Shown piece by piece: positions 15,928 through 23,400 of a stretch of 64,000 nt of DNA; positions within the stretch are counted from its first letter, which is position 1, and the number at the start of each line of letters is the position of its first letter. The stretch lies in NCBI GenBank assembly GCA_016190245.1, contig JACPQY010000063.1, positions 1 through 64,000 of the forward strand, written 5' to 3'. The notes below the pieces were generated by a model that did no database searches, was not told the origin of the DNA, and was given only the letters and a program-made list of their open reading frames with translations. A program made the position numbers and the translations under genes. Source of the stretch: Nitrospirota bacterium (GTDB taxonomy: Bacteria > JACPQY01).

Positions 15928-18120
15928 GTGGCGGGGGGGCCGGCATTTCGCTATTCTTTCCCGGTCGTGATCAGCCGTACGGCCGTCGTCTTCCTCGGCT
16001 TCTTGATCCATTTCCAATGGCTCTCGCTCTACCATGCGGTGCAGACAAAGTTTCCCTTGGACCTCGTGGCGGTTCTCCTGCTCGGCCTCCCGCTCCTTGG
16101 CCTTTCCGCGGGGCTTCTGACACGTCGCGGGGAGGGCCGCCTCGGGCCGGTCTGGGCGGCCGGCGCCGCTGTCTTCGCATGGAGTCTCTGCTTCTCCCAG
16201 GCCCTCAACCTGCACTTTCTCGTCTCCTCCATCTACTATCCCTACCAGAAACCCGCCGGATATGCCCTCGGTGTCGCGATCTATGTGCTGGCGTGGATCG
16301 CCTGCGTCCCCTACTTTGGCGGCCTCGGAACGGCCTTGAGGACCATGGCCTCGGCTCGCGGGGCCGGGCCCCCGTGGCCCGCGATGGCGCTCGGATTCGC
16401 CCTCGCGTACCCCGCCGCTTACGCCGCCCGCACGGCGGTCGGTCCCTACCTCGCGCTGCTGCTTGCCTCCGGCATCTCACTTGCATGGCTCGGGCGTGGG
16501 GTTCCCCTCCGGGCCGCCGCACTCCTCCTGCTGGCCGGGGGATGGTGGGCCTACCACGCGAAGCCCACACAACTCTATCTCTGGCGGGCGAGGACCTACA
16601 CGGCCTCTGAGGAACGGTGGTCGCCCTACTATCGCCTGACTCCCGCATTCTTCAACGAGGGGCGCTGCGCGGGGGGCGTCTTCAACCAGTTGATGATCTG
16701 GTACTCCTGCTCCGAGTACGATCTCTACCCCCGGGAGTCCCGCCTGACCATCGAGGCGATGGGCGCCGGCCGTCGGAAACTCCTCGAACTCGGCAGAACG
16801 GACGGCATGACCACGCTCGCCACAAGGAACGTCTCGCCTGACGTTCGCTCGGTTACCGTAGAGATAGACCCGCTCGCGGTGCGCCTTTCCCGCACGCTGC
16901 TCGGGCCGTTCAACATGAACCTCTTCCGCACCCAAGGCGCGGACCTGATGGCGGCCGACTGGCGTCACGTCCTCCGGGATGATGGCGAGCGCTACGATTT
17001 CATCTATCTTGACGGCCTCGGCATCCGCCTGTACACGATCCCGCTGACGATCATCCCGCAGGAGAACTTCCTCTATTCGCGTGAGGCATACTCCGACATC
17101 TTCCGCCGCCGCATGGCGCCGGGCGGTCTTCTCGCGATCAATTGGGGCAGCACGCGCTCCGAGGAGGTCTATCCTCTCGTGGCGAACCTCCCGCCGGAAA
17201 TCCACGCGAGGGCCTACTGGGGGACGATGACGACATTCCCCTTCACCGGTCTCCCGCTCTTCTTCGTGATCGCCTCGGAGGACGACACAACGCTGGAGCG
17301 CATCGGTCGCGAGTTTCTGGCGATGGGAAACCTGCAGGAAGTCCCGTTGCCTCCGGAGCAGGTGGAACAGCATCGGTACACGGACGACCGGCCTCACAAC
17401 CAAAGGAAACTTCCGCTGATGCTGCTCGTGCCCACGCTGCCTCTGGCCTTCCTCGTGGCGCTCGCGTTTGCCCGCTGGATGAAGAGAAGCGGTTCGGGCT
17501 GGAAGAACCTGTCACCCGGGATCTCGGCCGGGTTCCTCAACGGCGTTGCCGAGGCCCTGCTCGTGAGCCGGGCCTCGATCCTGTTTCCGCTCGGCCCAGC
17601 TCAGGGGTGGGTGCCTTCGGCGGTGATGCTTTGGGGAGGTCGCGCTCTCGGCGGGCTGCGCTCTCCCTCAGACCGAGCCTCATGGCTCCCACCGGTGGCC
17701 ATCTTGGGCTCGTGCCTCGCGGTGACCGGCACCGTGCCCTATTCCGCCGTCACGGCATCGCTCGCGCTGGCGGGTGTCGCCCTCGGCGCGATGACCTGCC
17801 GCGCCCTCCACAACGCAGGAGATCACCCCCACCTTCATCCTCCCCCCTCAAGGGGGAGGAATGAGAATATCCCCTCCCCCCTCGCGGGGGAGTCCGCCAG
17901 TGGCGGAGAGGGTGGGGGGGAGGATGGCCACAGGCTCGGGTCGTGGGTGCTTGGCCTTGCGACCGGGATCTATTCTTTCCAGTGGATTCAGTACGCCCTC
18001 GGGTTTCGAGGGACGGCAGTGATGGTCGGCGTCTTGGGCTTTGTCGTGGCTGGGCGCGCTTCCCTGTTCCCCCTCTCCATAAAAGGCCAGGGTCCTATCC
18101 GAAAACGCCGGAGCTCGTAG
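15928..18120 (+). CDS. Polytopic membrane protein with spermidine-synthase-like domain (copy 3)
   Basis: The protein has 730 residues with N-terminal helices, a Rossmann core and C-terminal helices. It has WSPYY, the C-x13-C pair C247/C261, LGRTDG, EIDPLA and YLDGLG, closely matching copy 2. Two features are odd. Residues about 637-665 are encoded by a run of palindromes (17838-17907), an in-frame repeat insertion between C-terminal helices. The TAG stop is the first TAG of a GTAG-hairpin element. The start is GTG at 15928 with no obvious Shine-Dalgarno; a GTG at 15967 directly before the first helix is an alternative. Confidence 0.75.
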   Translation: MAGGPAFRYSFPVVISRTAVVFLGFLIHFQWLSLYHAVQTKFPLDLVAVLLLGLPLLGLSAGLLTRRGEGRLGPVWAAGAAVFAWSLCFSQALNLHFLVSSIYYPYQKPAGYALGVAIYVLAWIACVPYFGGLGTALRTMASARGAGPPWPAMALGFALAYPAAYAARTAVGPYLALLLASGISLAWLGRGVPLRAAALLLLAGGWWAYHAKPTQLYLWRARTYTASEERWSPYYRLTPAFFNEGRCAGGVFNQLMIWYSCSEYDLYPRESRLTIEAMGAGRRKLLELGRTDGMTTLATRNVSPDVRSVTVEIDPLAVRLSRTLLGPFNMNLFRTQGADLMAADWRHVLRDDGERYDFIYLDGLGIRLYTIPLTIIPQENFLYSREAYSDIFRRRMAPGGLLAINWGSTRSEEVYPLVANLPPEIHARAYWGTMTTFPFTGLPLFFVIASEDDTTLERIGREFLAMGNLQEVPLPPEQVEQHRYTDDRPHNQRKLPLMLLVPTLPLAFLVALAFARWMKRSGSGWKNLSPGISAGFLNGVAEALLVSRASILFPLGPAQGWVPSAVMLWGGRALGGLRSPSDRASWLPPVAILGSCLAVTGTVPYSAVTASLALAGVALGAMTCRALHNAGDHPHLHPPPSRGRNENIPSPLAGESASGGEGGGEDGHRLGSWVLGLATGIYSFQWIQYALGFRGTAVMVGVLGFVVAGRASLFPLSIKGQGPIRKRRSS
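17838..17907. repeat. Palindromic repeat cluster inside a coding sequence
   Basis: Three hairpins follow one another. TCCTCCCCC/GGGGGAGGA at 17838-17860 has loop CTCAA, CTCCCCC/GGGGGAG at 17874-17892 has loop CTCGC, and TCCGCC/GGCGGA at 17893-17907 has loop AGT. The two CTCCCCC hairpins share stem and loop style, so this is a REP-like module. It is translated in-frame into a Pro/Gly/Ser-rich segment of the host membrane protein. Confidence 0.8.
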
Positions 18121-18208
18121 GGGAGCATCTTCAGATGCTCCCTCCTCATGGGCGGGTCTGCCTGCCCGCCGTCCGCCGCGGCGGACAGGCGGGAAGACCC
18201 GCACCTAC
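18117..18208. repeat. GTAG-hairpin element between convergent genes
   Basis: It begins GTAGGGG and ends CACCTAC. The left part folds as GGGAGCATCT/AGATGCTCCC; the right part has the GTCCGCC-GCGG-type hairpin also found at 44998-45030, 56031-56050 and 57430-57450. The left GTAG provides the stop codon of the gene ending at 18120, and the right CTAC provides the stop of the minus-strand gene ending at 18205. Confidence 0.7.
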
Positions 18209-20250
18209 ATCCCGCCCCACCTCAGCCTGATCCAATCCACCGGCAAAGACCTCTGCTGCTTGCGCAGCAACTCGGCCGTGCCCAGAGAGGCGCGAAGCTC
18301 GATCCTGTGGAAGCCGACGCTCACGTCCAACACGATCTCACGAACCCTCTCGCCGCTGCCTTCCTCCCATTGCGGGAGCTCCGCGTTCTGCCAAGGCAAC
18401 TCGTCCAATCTCCAGTCTACCTCGATAGGCGTCTGCCGTTCTTCGTCCACGTATCGCGTTCCCCTGAACACGTCCTCCCACAAGGACCAGGGGTGTTCGT
18501 GCTCGAGAGACAGCCGGTAAGGACCGGTTCGCGTAACGTGAATGTACGAACGAAACACCCCCTCGGGTCCGAGGGCCACGGCGTTGCGCCACCCGTTCTC
18601 GGGGAGCACAACGAGTCCCTTCTTGCGGCGCTCGAATCGCGCCACGACGACCTCCTCGCCCACGCCGAACGTCCTCACCTCATCCGCCTGGGCCAGCCAG
18701 TCGTTCAGGACGCCCTCCCACGGCCCTTTCCATCGCGGCGAACCGTCCATTCCACCTTCGACGACCAGCCACCGCGACCCCTCGCCGGCGAGCTCTTCCT
18801 CGAGGTCCGACGAGGAGAGTATCGGCCGCGTCTCGCGCCTCAGGAACGGCGCTCCGCAGGGCAAGACGAACCGGTCCATGAACTCAAGATGACCTTCCGG
18901 GGAAAAGACATGGTAGCGGCACGTCGCCTCACGGTCTGGGCCCGGGAGGAGGGACACATCCGCCTCCGCGCCCACGCGGCCCGAGCGCGCCAGGTAGTAC
19001 GACATCGGGTAGGCCGTGAGTCCCGTGAAGATCACACCGTCGCCTGGCTCCCATCGCGCGGCGAGCCACTGCGCCGCCCCGCGCCAATCGTCCGTCGGCA
19101 CGAGGTAGTATCTCCCGAGCGCGACGAGTTGACCTGTGACGAAGAGCACGATGAGGCCGGCCTCGAACGCTCGTCCGAACCTCGCCCACGCCCGCGGCGC
19201 GCCAACGTCAGTCTTCCTCCCCCGTGCGATGCCCACCGCCATCACAAGCGCCATCGCAGGCAGGAGGTACACCACCATGCGCGACTCGAACATCCACCCC
19301 TTCCGAGAGATCCACGCGAGGAGGGGCAGGATGGAGAGAAGCGTGAGTACCACGTAGCCGGCGAACCGGGGCGAGGACGTCCACAAACGCCGAAGGCCGC
19401 GGACGATCCAGAGCGCGGCGACGAGGTCCGACGCCGCCACGACAGCCGCTGTCAGCGGGCCGGCCCACCCCTCCTGCCATGGGACCGTCCATTTCTTCAA
19501 GAACAGGAAACCGACCAGGAGCGGCAGCGGGGGCTCGACGCGATAGAAGGTCTGGGAGGAATCGAAGAGGCGTCCCACGAGATGGGCGTAGGGCGCCAGA
19601 CTTGCGGCGGCAAGCCCGAGGCTCAGGGCAACGCCCTGCGCGCGTCCGGCCGACCGGATCCCGGGAGCGTTCGTGAACCGCCAGGCCGCGAAAACAAGGA
19701 TCTGAGCAAGGAGAAAGTAGAGGCCCAGAAAATGGAGGTGGACAAGCAGGAGGTTGCAGAGGGCGTACCTGAGCCAACCCCGGAATCGTTCCTTTTCCAG
19801 AATCCGCCAGAAATCCACCCACACCACGAGCCCCACGAACATCACCAAGGCATACGCCCGCGCCTCTTGGGCGTGGCGAACCCAGAAGACGGACGTCATG
19901 AGGAACAAGGCAGCCCATCGCGAGGCCATCGGGAGGGCGCCCCGCCCGGCCAGCCGCGCCAGATACGCGCAAGCGGCGACGCCCGCCGCCACCGAAGGCA
20001 GGCGCATCCAGGCCTCGTCCGTACCGGCCCGCGCCCACACTCGCAGAAACAGAAGGTAGAGCGGCGGGCCCGATATCTCGCGCCCCACCAGCGCCTCTCG
20101 GAAGTCGGCCCACGGTTGGACCGCCCAGAACAGGCTCTCGATCTCGTCCAGCCAGTAGGACCGCGTCCACAATCCGACGCATGCCAGGGCCATCGCCGCG
20201 GCGGCGGCCAGGCACACACGCCACCCACCACCGTCTCGTCCCGCTTCCAT
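18205..20250 (-). CDS. GT39-like (GT-C fold) membrane glycosyltransferase
   Basis: The protein has about 681 residues. A short N-terminus leads into a first helix and then SYWLDEIESLF in the first periplasmic loop, the Asp-Glu site expected in GT39/ArnT-type dolichyl- or polyprenyl-phosphate-dependent glycosyltransferases. Around nine more helices extend to about residue 390, followed by a soluble, probably periplasmic, C-terminal domain of roughly 290 residues. The substrate is unknown. The ATG at 20250 is chosen because it places the first helix at the N-terminus; a TTG at 20319 would add 23 unlikely residues. The stop codon lies in the repeat at 18117-18208. The gene is divergent from the SBBP/DUF11 gene. 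Confidence 0.7.
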   Translation of the reverse strand: MEAGRDGGGWRVCLAAAAAMALACVGLWTRSYWLDEIESLFWAVQPWADFREALVGREISGPPLYLLFLRVWARAGTDEAWMRLPSVAAGVAACAYLARLAGRGALPMASRWAALFLMTSVFWVRHAQEARAYALVMFVGLVVWVDFWRILEKERFRGWLRYALCNLLLVHLHFLGLYFLLAQILVFAAWRFTNAPGIRSAGRAQGVALSLGLAAASLAPYAHLVGRLFDSSQTFYRVEPPLPLLVGFLFLKKWTVPWQEGWAGPLTAAVVAASDLVAALWIVRGLRRLWTSSPRFAGYVVLTLLSILPLLAWISRKGWMFESRMVVYLLPAMALVMAVGIARGRKTDVGAPRAWARFGRAFEAGLIVLFVTGQLVALGRYYLVPTDDWRGAAQWLAARWEPGDGVIFTGLTAYPMSYYLARSGRVGAEADVSLLPGPDREATCRYHVFSPEGHLEFMDRFVLPCGAPFLRRETRPILSSSDLEEELAGEGSRWLVVEGGMDGSPRWKGPWEGVLNDWLAQADEVRTFGVGEEVVVARFERRKKGLVVLPENGWRNAVALGPEGVFRSYIHVTRTGPYRLSLEHEHPWSLWEDVFRGTRYVDEERQTPIEVDWRLDELPWQNAELPQWEEGSGERVREIVLDVSVGFHRIELRASLGTAELLRKQQRSLPVDWIRLRWGGM

Positions 20251-20413
20251 GTGCCCGACAATACACGAAAACCGGGACTTGGGCGGGTCAAAACACTCGT
20301 TCCTTCCTAACTTCGGCAACCTTTCGCTGAACCTCTTTGGAACAAAACGTGCCTCTCAGGAGTCTAATTAAGTATAGATGTTTTTTCGCGTCAGCGAGGA
20401 TGGCAGTCGGCAT

Positions 20414-20420
20414 AGGAGGT
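20414..20420 (+). promoter_or_regulatory. Strong Shine-Dalgarno site deciding the start at 20427
   Basis: AGGAGGT lies 6 bases before the ATG at 20427. The frame is open upstream to a possible start at 20337, but that start has no comparable site. Confidence 0.85.
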
Positions 20421-20426
20421 CCCAAT

Positions 20427-23400
20427 ATGGATCAACGTGATCTCAGAATCGTAGGGTTCGTTCGCGCCAACTGGAGAAAGGCGGCCATCGCTGCCGGGGC
20501 AGGCCTCATAGCCTTGGCCATCACACGAGCGGTGTATCGATCACAACCTCTTGCCAGTACGTCACAAACCACATCAACAGGCGAACGGAGGCCACGGGAG
20601 AATGCTCCCGGGGTCCCCGAAAAAGCCCGGCAGCAGGCTGCAGCCCTCCAAACCTACTTCCGCTCCCCGATCCTATTCGAACCCAACGTGGGCCAAACGG
20701 ATCCCCAAGTCCGATACGTAGCGAGGGGTCCAGGATATTCCATTTTCCTTTCTCCGGTGGGGGCTGCCCTTTCGCTCTCCAGGCCGCGCCCGAACGAGCT
20801 CGGCAGGGGCTCGCTTGCATCACTCGGCCGGCGTGCTATCCCCTCGGCCCCGTTGGCAATGCCCGAATCCTATGATCGGGCCGCCGTCAAGCTGTCCTTG
20901 CTCGGGGCTAATCCCGAGGCAACGGTGGAAGGGCGCAACCCGAAGCCCACGAAGGCGCACTACCTGGTCGGCCGAGACCCCTCCCGTTGGCGCCGGGATG
21001 TCCCCAGCTTTGGGGAGGTCGTGTTCGAGAATGTCTACCCGAGCATTTCAATGGTTTTCCATGGGATGCATGGTGAGCTCGAGTTCGATTTCGAGCTCGC
21101 CCCAGGCGCAAATCCGGACCTCATCCGCATTCGATTCGATGGGGCCGAGTCCGTCTCTATTTCCCCCGAGGGCGACCTTCTGCTGGATACGCGCGTCGGT
21201 CAGCTTCGGCAACACAAGCCCAGCGTATTTCAAGCAGGGCCGCTCGGGCGGGAGATCGTCAATGGGAGACACGTCCTTCGCGCGGACGGTTCCGTCGCAT
21301 TCGAGTTGGAGGCCCATGACCCGACACGCGCTACTATCATCGATCCCGTCCTCTCATATGCAACCTATCTCGGAGGGAGCGGGACGGATGGCAGTGGGTT
21401 CGGGGTCGTGCGAACGCTGGCGACCGCCCTCGACGAGGCGACAGGAGTGCTGATCATCGCAAGCGGCACCACCTCGCTTGATTTCCCCACCACTCCTGGG
21501 GCCTTCCAGGAGGTGATGGCCGGCTATTTCGATGTCTTTGTCACCGCCATGGCGCCCCAAGGAGATGCACCCCTTTTCTCGACGTATCTGGGAGGGTCCG
21601 CCGCTGACAGCGCGGCCGGGGTGGCGTTGGACGCCCAGGGGAATGTCTACGTGGCCGGCTCGACTTGGTCAGCAGACTTCCCCATCGCGGGAAGCCCCTA
21701 CCAGGACCTCCTATCCGGTCTGACCGATGGGTTCGTTAGCAAACTGGATCCAACCGGTTCCTCATTGATCTATTCGACGTACTTCGGAGGAGATGGCTAC
21801 ACATGCATCCCATCCTGTGGCAGCGAGGTTGTCACTGACCTCGCGGTGTCTTCCACAGGTGAAGCTTTTGCAACCGGATTCACCGACGACCCTACCTTTC
21901 CCATCACACCGGGTGCGTTCGACGGGCAGGTCGAGTGGCCGGCCGGGGCGGACGGGTTCGTCACGAGGTTGAATGCTACCGGCAGTTCGCTCGTCTACTC
22001 CACCTTTCTAGGTGGTTCCGGCATTGACGAGATCTTCGGGATCGTGATCGCTCCTGATGGAACGGCCCTCGTGGGCGGATACACTCACTCAGCGGACTTC
22101 CCGACGGAAAACGCCTTTCAAGCGTCCTTGGCCGGCGACACGGATGCTTTTCTCACGAGGGTTTCCGTGAATGGTGACGCTCTTGTCTTCTCGAGTTACC
22201 TCGGAGGGGCAGGGGTCGAGGAGGCTTTGGATGTCGCGGTGGATGAAGCCGACAACATGTATGCCACCGGCATAACGACATCAACCGATTTCCCAGTGAC
22301 CCCCGGCGCATACCAACAGCAGTATCTCTCTTCGATCCAATTCCCCACGGCCTTTGTCACAAAAGTCGGGGCGAGCGGGACACTCGCTTACTCCACCTAC
22401 CTGGGCGGCAGCACCTACGATTGGGGATTGGCCGTCGCCGTTCATGATGGTGGACACGCGTATGTCGGGGGATGGACTACCTCGGCGGACTTTCCGATTG
22501 CCGACCCGTTGGTGGAGACACTAGGCCAACCAGGCGCGCGATACTTTCTTACCGAGCTCGATACCTCCGGGTGCGGAGTGCGGATGTCTACGTGGCTGGC
22601 GACGGGAGGCACGACCAATGCGTACGACCACGAAATCGACGCATCGTGCAACACCCACGCAGCCGGCGCAGGGCTTTCCTTAGCCGTTCCGACCACTCCC
22701 GGCGCCTTCCAGGAGTCCCCACCTGGAGGAGTGGACGCATTTGCGATGAGGATCGGGACTAGAAAAGCACCGGGCATGTCCGTGTACATCCTGAGCGGGG
22801 GCAACTACGCAGCCGATCAAGCCGTGGTGAACGCGCTGACCTCTGAGGGACACCTTCCCACCCTTGGCGTGGAACCTTGGCAGTGGGACGGCACTCAAGC
22901 AGACTTGGAAAGCTTCGACGCCGTTCTCTTCCTGAACAACTTCAACGAGGCTCAGGGGGACATGCCGGAGTCCGGCCAAACCGCCATCCTCAATTTCGTC
23001 AACGGCGGAGGCGGCCTTGTCACCGGGGAGTGGACCCTGTGGAATGCCTCACAGGCCCATTTCGCATTGTTGGAGCCCCTCTTCCCCGCCGTGTCCGAGG
23101 ACGTCAGCTTGGCGGGGCAGGCCACGTATTCCAGGGCCGTACCCGACTGCCGAGTCGGCAGCGGCCTCGTGCCGACGTTTGCCTTCGGTCTTACGACGGG
23201 CTCCTTCGGTACGGAATCCATCCTTCAGACCAAGGCCGGCGCGACGGTTTTCTACGGAAACGACCAGGGGGGCGACGGAGTGGTCGGTTGGACGTTCGGT
23301 CAGGGCCGCGTGGCCAGTTTCTCCACGCTCATCGCCGACGTGGAGCTATCCACTTGGTCATATGCCCGGCTTCTAGCGAATGCCGTGGAATGGGCGGCAA

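Noticed and set aside
20337-20426. Upstream start for the SBBP/DUF11 protein
   Set aside because: The strong AGGAGGT site serves the ATG at 20427, and the extra residues precede the export signal without purpose.
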